DNA from: Paraburkholderia sp. PREW-6R
Lineage (GTDB): Bacteria > Pseudomonadota > Gammaproteobacteria > Burkholderiales > Burkholderiaceae
Direction of reading: 5' to 3'
Assembly: GCF_039621805.1 (NCBI RefSeq)
Contig: NZ_CP155073.1
Coordinates: 1,302,001 to 1,366,000 of the forward strand
Length of the DNA: 64,000 nt
The translations under genes were made by a program, and so were the position numbers. Below the pieces are notes generated by a model that worked only from the letters and a program-made list of their open reading frames with translations, searched no databases and had not been told where the DNA came from. Below, one piece after another: positions 46,863 to 55,984 of this stretch. Position 1 is the first letter of the stretch; each line of letters starts with the position of its first letter.

Positions 46863-47356
46863 GCACACCCGCGAGCCGTTCAGTCATTGACTCCGGCCGG
46901 CCGGCGCGGCCGGTTCGCGCACGTCGTCAGACAGGTTCGACAGCGATCGAATTCGCGTTGATCTTCCCGCTCTTCTTTGTGATCGTCTACAGCATCGTCA
47001 CCTTCAGTCTGCTGATGGTCGCGCAGCAAAATCTCACGCTCGCTGCCGAGGAAGGAGCGCGCGCCGCGCTGAACTGGCAGAGCAACAGTTCGCTGCAAAG
47101 CGCGCTCACCAATCGCGCCGCGGCGGCCTGTGTGGCCGCCAAAGCCGCTGCGTCGTCACTCGTGGCGAGCGCGAGTTGCACACCCACTTCGAGTGCCTGC
47201 GGACCCGGCAACGACATGCGGTGCGTGAATGTCGTGATGAGCTACGACTACCGGTCGAACCCGATCCTGCCCGCCATTCCGTTCCTGAACTTCACGCTGC
47301 CCGCCACGCTCACCAGCAGCGCCACCGTGCAACTCAATCCGGAGAACATTCAGTGA
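46859..47356 (+). CDS. tadE: TadE-like pseudopilin
   Basis: 165-residue minor pilin-like protein. A basic N-terminus (PARPVRARRQ) precedes the TadE signature TGSTAIEFALIFPLFFVIVY, with Gly26 before the probable cleavage and Glu31 in the +5 position. A single N-terminal helix is followed by a periplasmic domain with several Cys (SASCTPTSSACGPGNDMRC) that may form disulphides. The start is the ATG overlapping the cpaA stop; the longer frame to 46406 is only the shadow of cpaA. Confidence 0.9.
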   Translation: MSTPASRSVIDSGRPARPVRARRQTGSTAIEFALIFPLFFVIVYSIVTFSLLMVAQQNLTLAAEEGARAALNWQSNSSLQSALTNRAAAACVAAKAAASSLVASASCTPTSSACGPGNDMRCVNVVMSYDYRSNPILPAIPFLNFTLPATLTSSATVQLNPENIQ

Positions 47357-47447
47357 CGCAAGCGCCGCTCTTGCACCCATCTGTCCGTCCGTGTGCGCCA
47401 ACGCGTGCGCACGGTGCGGCATCGTTCCATCGACGCAGTGAGTCGTC

Positions 47448-48407
47448 ATGCCGAATCTGACCAGAATGCTCGCGGGCGTGCTGATCGCCGTCGCCGTGCT
47501 GCTGGGCGTGCTGGCCATCACGCTCGCGCGCCGTCCCGCGCCGGCCGTGGTCACGGCCACCGCGCAGCCCACGTTCGCGGTCGTGGTTGCCGCCCGGCCG
47601 CTGCCGGCCGGCAAACCCATTCCCGCCGACGCACTGCGTGTGCAGTCGCTGCCGATCAACCCGAACGGCGCCTTCAGCGATCCGGGCCAACTCGCGGGCC
47701 GCGTGCCCAACGCAGACATCGGCGCGCAAACGCCGGTGCTCGAGACGCAGTTGTCGTCGGGCATTGCGGAACACGTCGAACCCGGCGAGCGGGCGCTGGC
47801 GGTGCGAGTCGATGAGAGCAACGCGGTTGCCAATCGCCTCAGGCCCGGCAACTTCGTCGACGTGTTCTTCACGCTCAAGCGCGACAACGGTCTGCCCGGG
47901 AGCACGGAAGTGGACCACACCCAGGCGCGTTTGCTGTTGTCGAAAGTGCGCGTACTGGCCTTCGGCAACGCGACAGCAGGCGGCGACGCGGCGGCCGATC
48001 CGAACGCGACGGTGCGCACGGCGGTGCTGGCCGTGCCGGTTGCGGACGTCGACCGGCTGACGCTGGCGGAAAGCGCTGGCCGTCTGATCTTCGCACTGCG
48101 CAATCCGAAGGATCCGGACATCGTCGATGAAAGCGCTTTTGCAGCGTTGCCGGGCGTGATCAAAACGGCTGCACGCAGCGACGCGGCAACGCCGCTGCAA
48201 GGTTCGACGAAGGCGGCGGCCGGCGTGTCGCTCGACGCGCTGGCGGGCGCCGGCAACGTCGGGGCGGCCGCGCCCCGGCTGGCGCCGCCGGTCCCGCATC
48301 CGCCGATGCCGATGCCGATGCCGATGCGCACGGCGGGCAATGCGAACAGTACAAAAAACGGAATCGAAGTGATTCGGGGTGGGCGCGCCGAAACGGTCGC
48401 CTGGTAG
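47448..48407 (+). CDS. cpaB: Flp pilus assembly protein CpaB/RcpC
   Basis: 319 residues: an N-terminal transmembrane helix (MLAGVLIAVAVLLGVLAITL), then an SAF-like domain (VVVAARPLPAGKPIPADALR, AEHVEPGERALAVRVDESNA, NRLRPGNFVDVFFTLKRDNG), the usual RcpC/CpaB arrangement. It is periplasmic and thought to accompany the secretin, possibly gripping peptidoglycan. The C-terminal ~60 residues are Ala/Pro/Met-rich (PHPPMPMPMPMRTAG), ending ETVAW. It lies between tadE and the secretin gene. Confidence 0.92.
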   Translation: MPNLTRMLAGVLIAVAVLLGVLAITLARRPAPAVVTATAQPTFAVVVAARPLPAGKPIPADALRVQSLPINPNGAFSDPGQLAGRVPNADIGAQTPVLETQLSSGIAEHVEPGERALAVRVDESNAVANRLRPGNFVDVFFTLKRDNGLPGSTEVDHTQARLLLSKVRVLAFGNATAGGDAAADPNATVRTAVLAVPVADVDRLTLAESAGRLIFALRNPKDPDIVDESAFAALPGVIKTAARSDAATPLQGSTKAAAGVSLDALAGAGNVGAAAPRLAPPVPHPPMPMPMPMRTAGNANSTKNGIEVIRGGRAETVAW

Positions 48408-48446
48408 CGGTTTGACGGAGCGGGCGCCCAGCTCGTCCACAAGCAA

Positions 48447-49898
48447 ATGACAAAACGGATTTCTGGTTTCGGTAAGGCCGTATGGGTTGGTGCTGTGCTG
48501 CTGGCTGCATCGTCCCTGGCCGTCGCAGCCGGTCACATGACGAAGCCGCGGCCGGCGCAGGCCGAACCGGCGTCGACAGGCCAACCCGCGCCACCGTCGA
48601 CGGTCCTGCTGACCGTCGGTGGACAGCAACAGCTGACGACCGGGCATGCACTGCAGCGCGTGGCGCTCGGTGACCCGTCGGTGGCCGACGTGCTGATCAT
48701 CAAGGGGGCCGGGCAGGGGGCGGGCACAGGCGGCGTGCTGCTGGTAGGCAAGGCGGCGGGCACGACGTCCCTGATGGTATGGGAGCGCGGCAGCGACACC
48801 CCGTCGAAGTACACGGTGAACGTCACCACGGCCGCCGCGGCCTCGCTGCTCGGGCCGGACACGCCGAGCGTCAGCGTGCTCGGCGACACGGCGCTCGTCA
48901 CCGGCAAGTCGGCCACGATGGAAGCGCACCAGCGCGCGGTCGCGGTAGCGGAGGGTTCACTGGGCAAGGGCGCTGCGACCGGCAACGGCGGTGCGGCAGT
49001 CGCCGAAGGCGCGGTGCTCGACACGTCGACGGTCGCAAGCCGTTCGGTCGTGCAGGTCGACGTACGGGTGGTCGAGTTCAGCCGCTCTGTGTTGAAAGAG
49101 GTGGGCTTTAACTTCTTCAAGCAGAACAACGGCTTCACGTTCGGCTCGTTCGCGCCGTCCGCGCTGAGTTCGGTGTCCGCAACGGCAGGGCAGGCGCCGG
49201 TCATGACGAGCACTTCGCCGATCTCGTCGGCCTTCAACCTGGTGTTCAACTCGGCGACGCACGGACTGTTCGCCAACCTGAGCCTGATGGAAAGCAACAA
49301 CCTCGCGCGCGTGCTGGCCGAGCCGACGCTCGTGGCGCTGTCCGGCCAGAGCGCGAGCTTCCTCGCAGGCGGCGAGGTGCCGATTCCGGTGCCTCAGGCG
49401 CTCGGTTCCACGGCTATCGAATACAAGCCTTACGGTGTCGGGCTGACGCTCACGCCGACCGTGCTGAGCCCGCAGCGCATCGCGTTGAAGGTGGCGCCCG
49501 AGGCAAGCCAGCTCGATTTTGCCAACGCGGTGACGATCAGCGGCGTGTCGGTGCCGGCGTTCACAACCCGGCGCGCGGACACCACGGTCGAACTCGGCGA
49601 CGGCGAGAGCTTCGTGATCGGCGGCCTGATCGATCGCGAGACCGCGTCGAACGTGGCGAAGGTGCCGTTGCTGGGCGACCTGCCGGTGATCGGCACGTTC
49701 TTCAAGCAGCTGAACTACCAGCAGAACGAGAAGGAGCTGGTCATCATCGTGACGCCGCATCTGGTCTCGCCGCTCGCGAGGGGCGCGACCTTGCCGGCGA
49801 CGCCGGGCGAGCAGTCCGAACAGCGCAACGGGCCAGTGTGGCGCTCGCTGATCGGCGGGATGGCGGCGGGCGACGCAGCACCGGGATTTTCGAAGTGA
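48447..49898 (+). CDS. cpaC: Flp pilus secretin CpaC/RcpA
   Basis: A 483-residue outer-membrane secretin. It has a signal peptide (VGAVLLAASSLAVAAGH), a pilus-formation N-domain (GGQQQLTTGHALQRVALGDP), a central N-domain (SVVQVDVRVVEFSRSVLKEV), and the secretin domain with LARVLAEPTLVALSGQSASF, GGEVPIPVPQ, GLTLTPTVLSPQRIALKV and VPLLGDLPVIGTFFKQLNYQ, ending KELVIIVTPHLVSPL. It forms the channel through which the Flp pilus passes. No pilotin-type RcpB gene is seen nearby. Confidence 0.95.
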   Translation: MTKRISGFGKAVWVGAVLLAASSLAVAAGHMTKPRPAQAEPASTGQPAPPSTVLLTVGGQQQLTTGHALQRVALGDPSVADVLIIKGAGQGAGTGGVLLVGKAAGTTSLMVWERGSDTPSKYTVNVTTAAAASLLGPDTPSVSVLGDTALVTGKSATMEAHQRAVAVAEGSLGKGAATGNGGAAVAEGAVLDTSTVASRSVVQVDVRVVEFSRSVLKEVGFNFFKQNNGFTFGSFAPSALSSVSATAGQAPVMTSTSPISSAFNLVFNSATHGLFANLSLMESNNLARVLAEPTLVALSGQSASFLAGGEVPIPVPQALGSTAIEYKPYGVGLTLTPTVLSPQRIALKVAPEASQLDFANAVTISGVSVPAFTTRRADTTVELGDGESFVIGGLIDRETASNVAKVPLLGDLPVIGTFFKQLNYQQNEKELVIIVTPHLVSPLARGATLPATPGEQSEQRNGPVWRSLIGGMAAGDAAPGFSK

Positions 49899-50030
49899 GG
49901 CCGGCGCGCGCCCTCGTGGCGCACCGGCATGTTGCGGGTGCAGGCGAGCGAGCGGGCGACCCGCGCGCGTCGGCCGGCGAGCAGGACTACGCGGCGGCTT
50001 CACGGCCGATGCAAAAAGAGGATGTCCACC

Positions 50031-51272
50031 ATGAACGCGAGAACGCATTCATTGACTGAACGTGCGGTCACCGATTACTTCGTGTTTGCGTCGCTGGCCG
50101 ACGGGCATGTGCATTGGCTCGCCGAGACGCTCGCGGGCGCCGGCGTGGTCGAACCGGCCACGCTCGACCCGGCCATGCTGATGCAGCGCATCGCCACGCT
50201 GAATCCTTCACTCGTGTTCGTCGATTTTTCGGGCGGCCGTGCGGCCTCGGCGAGCGCGGCCGCAAGCGCCGTGCGCGCCGCGTATCCGGGCATGCAGATT
50301 GTCGCACTCGGTTCGCTCGCCGAGCCGGAAAGCGCGCTTGCCGCGCTGCGCGCCGGCGTGCGCGACTTCATCGATCTGTCGGCGCCCGCGGAAGACGCGC
50401 TGCGCATTACGCGGCAGGTGCTCGACAATCTTGTCGAGCCCGTCAGCCGTCATGGACGGGTCACGGCGCTGGTAGGCGCCCGCGTCGGCATGGGAGTCAG
50501 CACACTCGCGGCGAATCTCGCGGTCATGCTGCAACGGCGCGATGTGTCGCAAGGCCGCCAGGCCGCGCTGCTCGATCTTGGCCTGCCGGCGTCGGACGGT
50601 TCCCTGCTGCTCAATACGCGCAGCGAGTTCAGTTTCGTCGAAGCCGTGCGTAACCTGCGCCGCTTCGATCAGACCTTCGTGCACACCGCGCTGTCGCATC
50701 ACAGCAGCGGTCTCGCGCTCACCACGCTGCCGCCCAATCTCGCCGATATGCGGGAAGTGTCGTACTCGTCGTCGATCGGTCTGCTCAACCGGCTGCGCGC
50801 TTTCTTCGATCAGCAGATCGTCGACCTCGGCGGTTTCAGCAACAGCGAATTCATCGCCCACGTCGCGCAGGCGGCCGACGAAACGTGGCTCCTGTGCGAT
50901 CAGGGCGTGGCATCCATCGTCTCCGCGGTGAGCGTGCTCGATTCGTTGCGCGAAGAGGGGGTGAATACCGCGAACGTGCAGCTCGTCGTCAACAAGTTCG
51001 ACGGCGATCTCGGGCTCGCCGCCGCGCAGATCGCGCAGCGTCTGGACATTCCTTTGCTCGCCACCTTGCCAGACCGGCGCGTGGCGCTTGGCCAGGCGGT
51101 CAATCAGGGGCATCTGCTGGCCGATTCGGCGGCGCGCGACCCTTACGTGCGCGCGCTGGAGCCGCTCGTCGAGCGCCTCGGCGGTGCCAGCCACGCCGAC
51201 GCGCACGCGCGCGGCAAAGCAGGGCTCGGCGCATTCCGGCGCCTTATTCCATCCACTCACAAGCGGTCATAA
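50031..51272 (+). CDS. cpaE: Pilus localisation protein CpaE/TadZ (atypical ParA-like)
   Basis: 413 residues: a receiver-like N-terminal domain (to about residue 130) and a MinD/ParA-like ATPase domain. The deviant Walker A region reads GARVGMGVSTLAANLAV, without the lysines of KGGxGKT, as described for TadZ proteins, which localise the Tad machine at the pole. Later blocks FFDQQIVDLGGFSNSEFI, DQGVASIVSAVSVLDSL and NTANVQLVVNKFDG fit. Two ATGs (50022, 50031) are close; AAGAGG is best spaced for 50031. It directly precedes cpaF. Confidence 0.9.
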   Translation: MNARTHSLTERAVTDYFVFASLADGHVHWLAETLAGAGVVEPATLDPAMLMQRIATLNPSLVFVDFSGGRAASASAAASAVRAAYPGMQIVALGSLAEPESALAALRAGVRDFIDLSAPAEDALRITRQVLDNLVEPVSRHGRVTALVGARVGMGVSTLAANLAVMLQRRDVSQGRQAALLDLGLPASDGSLLLNTRSEFSFVEAVRNLRRFDQTFVHTALSHHSSGLALTTLPPNLADMREVSYSSSIGLLNRLRAFFDQQIVDLGGFSNSEFIAHVAQAADETWLLCDQGVASIVSAVSVLDSLREEGVNTANVQLVVNKFDGDLGLAAAQIAQRLDIPLLATLPDRRVALGQAVNQGHLLADSAARDPYVRALEPLVERLGGASHADAHARGKAGLGAFRRLIPSTHKRS

Positions 51273-51275
51273 ACG

Positions 51276-52640
51276 ATGGCAAAAGAGATTGAATTTGCCG
51301 ACGACGCGCCGTCTTTCGCGCAGAGCCAGCAGTTTCAGGACATCAAGAACGCGGCGCACGAACATCTGCTGTCGCGTATCGAGGAACTCGGCTCGGAGTT
51401 CGGCCGCTGGTCGCGTCACGCGATCAATCAGTTCGTCGATCTGGAGATGGACAGCTTCGTGCGGCTGCGCCGCATTCCGATCAACGAGAGTGAGGTCCGG
51501 CTGATTGCCGAGGCGTTGACCAAGGAGCTGGCGGGTTTCGGGCCGATCGAAGATCTGCTTGCCGATCCGGCGGTCGAAGATATCCTGATCAACGGCTACA
51601 ACGACGTGTACGTGTCGCGTCACGGCATCCTGACCCGGTACCAGGTGCGCTTTGCCGACAACGCGCACCTGTTGCGTATCGTGCGGCGCATACTTGCGCC
51701 GATCGGGCGGCGTCTGGACGAATCGAATCCCATGGTGGATGCGCGCCTGCCGGACGGCGGCCGGGTGAACGTGGTGATCGAGCCGCTGTCGATCGACGGG
51801 CCGATCGTGTCGATCCGCAAGTTTCGCAAGGACCCGCTGCGGCCCGACGACCTGCTCGGCAACGGCACCTATAACGCCGAAATCGGCGCGCTGCTTGAAG
51901 CGGCGGTGGCCGCGCGCTGCAACGTGCTGGTGTCGGGCGGCACGAGCTCGGGCAAGACGTCGCTGCTCAATGCGCTCGCCTTTCACATTCCCGATGCGGA
52001 GCGCGTGGTAACGATCGAGGACACGGCCGAACTCTCGCTGAATCATCCGCACGTGGTCCGGCTGGAGAGTCGTCCCGGTGGTTTCGACGGTGCGGGCGTC
52101 GTGACGATTCGCGACCTGTTGCGCAACACGCTGCGCATGCGGCCAGACCGCATCATCGTCGGCGAAGTACGGGGCGGCGAAGTGCTCGAAATGCTGCAGG
52201 CCATGAACACCGGGCACGACGGTTCGATGGGCACGGTGCACGCCAGTTCGCCGCGCGAGTGTCTGTACCGGCTCGAAATGCTGGCGGGCTTCGCGGGCTT
52301 CCAGGGCACCGAGTCGAGTCTGCGCCGCCAGATCGCCAATGCGGTCGACTTCATCGTGCAGATCGGACGGCTTTCGAGCGGCCGCCGGCGGATTCTGTCG
52401 GTGACCGAAGTCACCGGCCTGTCGGACAACATCATCGCGACGCAGGAGCTGTATCGCTACGAGCCGATCGCCACCGCCGAAGGCGATGAGCTCGACAACT
52501 GGGTGTCGCTCGGCATTCATCCCCATTCGCCGAAGCTCGCACGCTTTCGCCAGGCGTTGGGCGGCGCGGCGGCGGCCAATCCCTACGGGCATGGAGGTTT
52601 CGGTTCCGGCGGCGGCTTCGGTGGAGGATTCAATGTCTAG
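51276..52640 (+). CDS. cpaF: Flp pilus assembly ATPase CpaF/TadA
   Basis: 454-residue secretion ATPase that powers pilus extension and retraction. N-terminal domain: AEALTKELAGFGPIEDLLAD, then DILINGYNDVYVSRHG. ATPase core: Walker A SGGTSSGKTSLLNAL (Lys227), Asp-box VVTIEDTAELSL, Walker B-like RPDRIIVGEVRGGEVLEML, and the His-box GSMGTVHASSPRECLYR. A Gly-rich end (HGGFGSGGGFGGGFNV) follows. The stop overlaps tadB by 8 bp. Confidence 0.95.
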   Translation: MAKEIEFADDAPSFAQSQQFQDIKNAAHEHLLSRIEELGSEFGRWSRHAINQFVDLEMDSFVRLRRIPINESEVRLIAEALTKELAGFGPIEDLLADPAVEDILINGYNDVYVSRHGILTRYQVRFADNAHLLRIVRRILAPIGRRLDESNPMVDARLPDGGRVNVVIEPLSIDGPIVSIRKFRKDPLRPDDLLGNGTYNAEIGALLEAAVAARCNVLVSGGTSSGKTSLLNALAFHIPDAERVVTIEDTAELSLNHPHVVRLESRPGGFDGAGVVTIRDLLRNTLRMRPDRIIVGEVRGGEVLEMLQAMNTGHDGSMGTVHASSPRECLYRLEMLAGFAGFQGTESSLRRQIANAVDFIVQIGRLSSGRRRILSVTEVTGLSDNIIATQELYRYEPIATAEGDELDNWVSLGIHPHSPKLARFRQALGGAAAANPYGHGGFGSGGGFGGGFNV

Positions 52641-53664
52641 CGCAGTGCTGGTGTTCGCGGCGCTTGCCTTGCTGTGCGCGGCAGGCGCGTTGCTGCTGTG
52701 GCAACGCGGCACGCAGCGCAAGGACCGCGTGTGCGCCGAGCGCTTCATCGATAGCCGCATGGCGTCGGCCGCGGGCGGCATTGGCGCCATGGCTGGCGCT
52801 CCGGCGGCGCCGCAACGGGTGGCGCCGCCGCTGCGCCCGGCAGCGCCCACCGGCGCGACCATCGCGCCACAGGCGCCGCCGCCCGATGCGGACTGGCGCG
52901 CTTACCTGCGCTATCTGCGGGCACGCGTCGAGTTCATCGCGCAGCATGCGATCACGCGTGCCGGCATGACGAACGCTCGCGTGCCGGCACTGATCATTGG
53001 CAGCATGGTGGGGGTTGTCTCGCTGTGGGCGGCGATCGAGGGTGGCGTCATGGCTGCTGCCATCACGCTGTTCACGTGTACGACGTTCGTTTGTTTTTTC
53101 ATGACGATGCGCATCAACCAGCGCCGTCGACTGATCGTGCGGCAGGTGCCGCTTTTTCTGGATGGCATCGTGCGCCTGATCACGCTGGGCAACAGCGTGC
53201 CTGCCGCCTTCCAGGCCGCGTTGCAAACCACGGAAGCGCCGCTGCGCGAGTGCCTCGATCACGTGTCGCGCATGCTGCGTGCCGGCGTGGAAATCGACCG
53301 CGCGCTCTATCACGTCGCCGTGATCTACGACACGCGCGAACTCGAACTGGTGGGTTCGGTGTTGCGTCTGTCGGTCAAATACGGCGGCCGCGCCGACGTG
53401 ATGCTCGACCGGATGTCGTCGTTCATGCGCGATCTCGAACAGGCCGAGCGTGAACTCGCAGCAATGTCGGCGGAAACCCGGCTTTCGTCATGGGTGCTCG
53501 CCGGCTTGCCCGTGGCCATTGGGGGCTTTCTGATCCTGACTAATCCGGCCTATTTCGGGTCGATGTGGTTCGATCCGTTGGGCCGCAAGCTTGTCTACGT
53601 TGCATTCGTGTTGCAGATAGTCGGCGCGTATCTGCTGCATCGAATGGCAAAGCTGAAGGACTGA
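52633..53664 (+). CDS. tadB: Tad inner-membrane platform protein TadB
   Basis: A 343-residue T2SF/GspF-type platform protein. Hydrophobic segments lie near the N-terminus (VLVFAALALLCAAGALLLW), about 115-155, and at the C-terminus (FVLQIVGAYLLHRMAKL); the T2SF domain sits between (RQVPLFLDGIVRLITLGNSV, VLRLSVKYGGRADVMLDRMS). It pairs with TadC to convert ATPase motion into pilin polymerisation. GGAGG precedes the ATG inside the end of cpaF, implying coupled translation. Confidence 0.93.
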   Translation: MSSAVLVFAALALLCAAGALLLWQRGTQRKDRVCAERFIDSRMASAAGGIGAMAGAPAAPQRVAPPLRPAAPTGATIAPQAPPPDADWRAYLRYLRARVEFIAQHAITRAGMTNARVPALIIGSMVGVVSLWAAIEGGVMAAAITLFTCTTFVCFFMTMRINQRRRLIVRQVPLFLDGIVRLITLGNSVPAAFQAALQTTEAPLRECLDHVSRMLRAGVEIDRALYHVAVIYDTRELELVGSVLRLSVKYGGRADVMLDRMSSFMRDLEQAERELAAMSAETRLSSWVLAGLPVAIGGFLILTNPAYFGSMWFDPLGRKLVYVAFVLQIVGAYLLHRMAKLKD

Positions 53665-53666
53665 GC

Positions 53667-54674
53667 ATGGACGCACATCGGCTCGCGGCAATCGCACTCG
53701 CGTTAGCGGCACTCGGCGTGTTGCTGATGGCCGTCGTATTGATCGTGCGCGTCGTCACGATACGGCGAAGCGAGCGCACCCTCGTGCACGCGCTCGACGA
53801 ACGCGCGTTGCACAGCGCGGGCCATGCGCGCGCAGCGCGCGGCGGCGGCGAGCATGCGGCAGACGGCAGCGCGGCGAACCGCAGCACGCAGCCCGCAGGT
53901 TTCAAAGGGATGCTGGAGCGTTTCGCGCGGGTCGGGGTGCGCTGGATCGAGACGCCGATCGGGCGGCAGATCGTTGCCGAAGAAGACCGGCGGCTACTCG
54001 ACCAATGCGGCTTCGTGGATACGCGTGCACGCGGTCTCTTTCTGATTGCGCGCGTCATGAGCGGGCTGGTGATGCCGTTAGTGGTCGGGATATTCGCAAG
54101 CGGGCGGGTGTCGGGGCCGGTCTACGTGATGCTGGAAATCATGATGATCGTGCTCGGCTTCATGGCGCCCAAGTTTTTTCTCGGACAGCGGGCGCGCCGG
54201 CGTCGCAGCGGCGTCGTCGTGGAACTGCCGCTGCTGGTCGATCTGCTGCGCCTGTTACAGGGTGTCGGGTTGTCGCTCGATCAGAGTTTGCAGGTGATGG
54301 TCAACGATTTCCGGACCGTACTGCCAGTGCTTTCGAGCGAACTCGAGATCGCGCAACGCCAGTTCACGGCGGGCCGCTCGCGCGAGCAGTCGCTCAGCCG
54401 TCTGTCCAGCGGTTTTAACAACGCGGATCTGAACGCGGTGGTGCGCTTGCTGGTGCAGGTCGACCGGCATGGCGGCGCTGTTCAGGAACCGTTGAAGCAG
54501 TTCGGTGACCGCCTGCGCGAAGCGCGCCGGGCGATGTTGCGGGAAAGAATTGGCCGCCTCACGGTAAAGATGACGGGCGTGATGATCGTGACGCTGCTGC
54601 CTGCGTTGATGATCGTCACGGCCGGTCCCGGCGTGCTGGCCGTCACGAAGTCGTTGTATGCGATGCATCGCTGA
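53667..54674 (+). CDS. tadC: Tad inner-membrane platform protein TadC
   Basis: 335 residues: an N-terminal helix (AAIALALAALGVLLMAVVLI), a short basic stretch, paired helices near 130-170 and the T2SF domain (LPLLVDLLRLLQGVGLSLDQ, VVRLLVQVDRHGGAVQEPLK), ending with a final helix MTGVMIVTLLPALMIVTAGP. It is the partner of TadB. The start ATG lies 2 bp after the tadB stop. It is followed closely by tadD. Confidence 0.93.
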   Translation: MDAHRLAAIALALAALGVLLMAVVLIVRVVTIRRSERTLVHALDERALHSAGHARAARGGGEHAADGSAANRSTQPAGFKGMLERFARVGVRWIETPIGRQIVAEEDRRLLDQCGFVDTRARGLFLIARVMSGLVMPLVVGIFASGRVSGPVYVMLEIMMIVLGFMAPKFFLGQRARRRRSGVVVELPLLVDLLRLLQGVGLSLDQSLQVMVNDFRTVLPVLSSELEIAQRQFTAGRSREQSLSRLSSGFNNADLNAVVRLLVQVDRHGGAVQEPLKQFGDRLREARRAMLRERIGRLTVKMTGVMIVTLLPALMIVTAGPGVLAVTKSLYAMHR

Positions 54675-54684
54675 GGATCGAATC

Positions 54685-55563
54685 ATGGTTGACAGTTTTC
54701 CGGCCCGGTATGTGACGCGCGGCGTACTTCGCGGCATCGGTTCAGGAGCGGCGCTTGCCGCGTTGATTGTCGTCGGCGCGTGCGCGTCGAAGGAGGGTGG
54801 CTATGGGGTGGGCGCGCAGGCGGAGCGTGCGGTGGTCGCCCAGCAGACCAGCCACGACGCGGTGCCCGATACGCCCGGCATGTATCTCGGGCTGATCGAT
54901 CAGATGCAGTCGCAGGGGCTTTACTACGCGTCGCTCGCGCATATTGACGCTTATGAGAAACAGTACGGCGCCACGCCGGAGACCGTGCTGCTGCGCGCCG
55001 ACGCGCTGCGTATGACGCAGCAGCCGGCGGCTGCCGCGACGGCCTACGAGCAGCTGCTGAAGACCCCGCTCGCTGCGCGCGGCTATCGCGGGCTGGGTCT
55101 GCTGGCGGGCGCGGCGGGCGATTTCGGGCGCGCTGCACAGGCGCTCCAGCAGGCGTCTGAACTTGCGCCGACCGATGCCGTCACGCTATCCGACCTCGGT
55201 TATGCGCGCTTGCGCAATGGCGACGTCGACGGTGCGCGCGTGCCGCTGATGCAGGCAGGACAGCTGGACCAGAACAATCGGAAGATCGTCAGCAACGTCG
55301 TGCTGTTCCTGCTCTGCAGCGGAAAAGAGGGCGAGGCGCTCGCCGTCATGAACCAGCAGAAGCTGGCGCCTGAAGTGCGCACGGCGATCCGCAGCGACGC
55401 AGCGAAAGTGGTTGCGGCGAAGCGCGCGCAGACGCGTGGCGGCCAGTTCTCATCTGCGCCGCCGTCCGTCACGCCGCAGCAGCCGGGCGAACAGATGCGC
55501 GCCATGGCGAGCGCACAGGGCGGCGAACTGTCGCCACGGGTGTTGCAACGGTTTGCGCGGTAA
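54685..55563 (+). CDS. tadD: TadD-like TPR lipoprotein
   Basis: 292-residue lipoprotein: signal helix ALAALIVVGAC with lipidation Cys33 followed by Ala-Ser, then tetratricopeptide-like helical repeats (about 75-200; YYASLAHIDAYEKQYG, PAAAATAYEQLLKTPLAARG, FGRAAQALQQASELAPTDAV, SDLGYARLRNGDVDGARVPL). It is thought to help assemble the secretin at the outer membrane, as PilF does for PilQ. The start follows AGGA; an upstream ATG at 54658 would overlap tadC. The C-terminus is Ala/Gln/Arg-rich. Confidence 0.9.
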   Translation: MVDSFPARYVTRGVLRGIGSGAALAALIVVGACASKEGGYGVGAQAERAVVAQQTSHDAVPDTPGMYLGLIDQMQSQGLYYASLAHIDAYEKQYGATPETVLLRADALRMTQQPAAAATAYEQLLKTPLAARGYRGLGLLAGAAGDFGRAAQALQQASELAPTDAVTLSDLGYARLRNGDVDGARVPLMQAGQLDQNNRKIVSNVVLFLLCSGKEGEALAVMNQQKLAPEVRTAIRSDAAKVVAAKRAQTRGGQFSSAPPSVTPQQPGEQMRAMASAQGGELSPRVLQRFAR

Positions 55564-55587
55564 GCAACAGGCAATCAGGGAAGGCCT

Positions 55588-55983
55588 ATGAAAAACGAAC
55601 AATGTGAACGGCGGTGCAGGGGATCGATGTCTCGTATCGTCGTCGGAACGGGGATCATGCTGGGTTTGGGACTCGCGGCTGCGAACGGTGCGCTCGCGCA
55701 GTCCGATCCGGGTGCCCGACCCGCGCTCCAACCTGCGGTCCAACCTGCGCCCCGACCGGCCGAAGTCGGGCATGCCACCCGCGCGTGGCTGGATCTGCAA
55801 AGCAGCAATAGCGAGGCAGCGCCCGCATTACCCATGCTCGGCGCGGAGGCCGGGCTTGCCTATCACCGCTATCTGGAATCGTTCAAGAGCAGGATTCCCG
55901 ATCTGTACGAGTCCGCGCTGAGCACGAATGGCGGCGGCGGTTCGCAAGCCGGCTCCGACTTCAGCAGCAGCGCTTCACACTGA
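55588..55983 (+). CDS. DUF3613 family exported protein of the Tad operon
   Basis: 131 residues: an N-terminal signal (IVVGTGIMLGLGLAAANGAL, cleavage near ALA-Q), a Pro/Ala-rich linker, then the DUF3613-like core HATRAWLDLQSSNSEAAPAL, PMLGAEAGLAYHRYLESFKS, and a Gly/Ser-rich tail. The family is small, exported and typically found inside Tad loci of Betaproteobacteria; its role is not established. It lies 24 bp after tadD and ends 1 bp before the tadG ATG, so it belongs to the operon. Confidence 0.8.
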   Translation: MKNEQCERRCRGSMSRIVVGTGIMLGLGLAAANGALAQSDPGARPALQPAVQPAPRPAEVGHATRAWLDLQSSNSEAAPALPMLGAEAGLAYHRYLESFKSRIPDLYESALSTNGGGGSQAGSDFSSSASH

Positions 55984-55984
55984 C

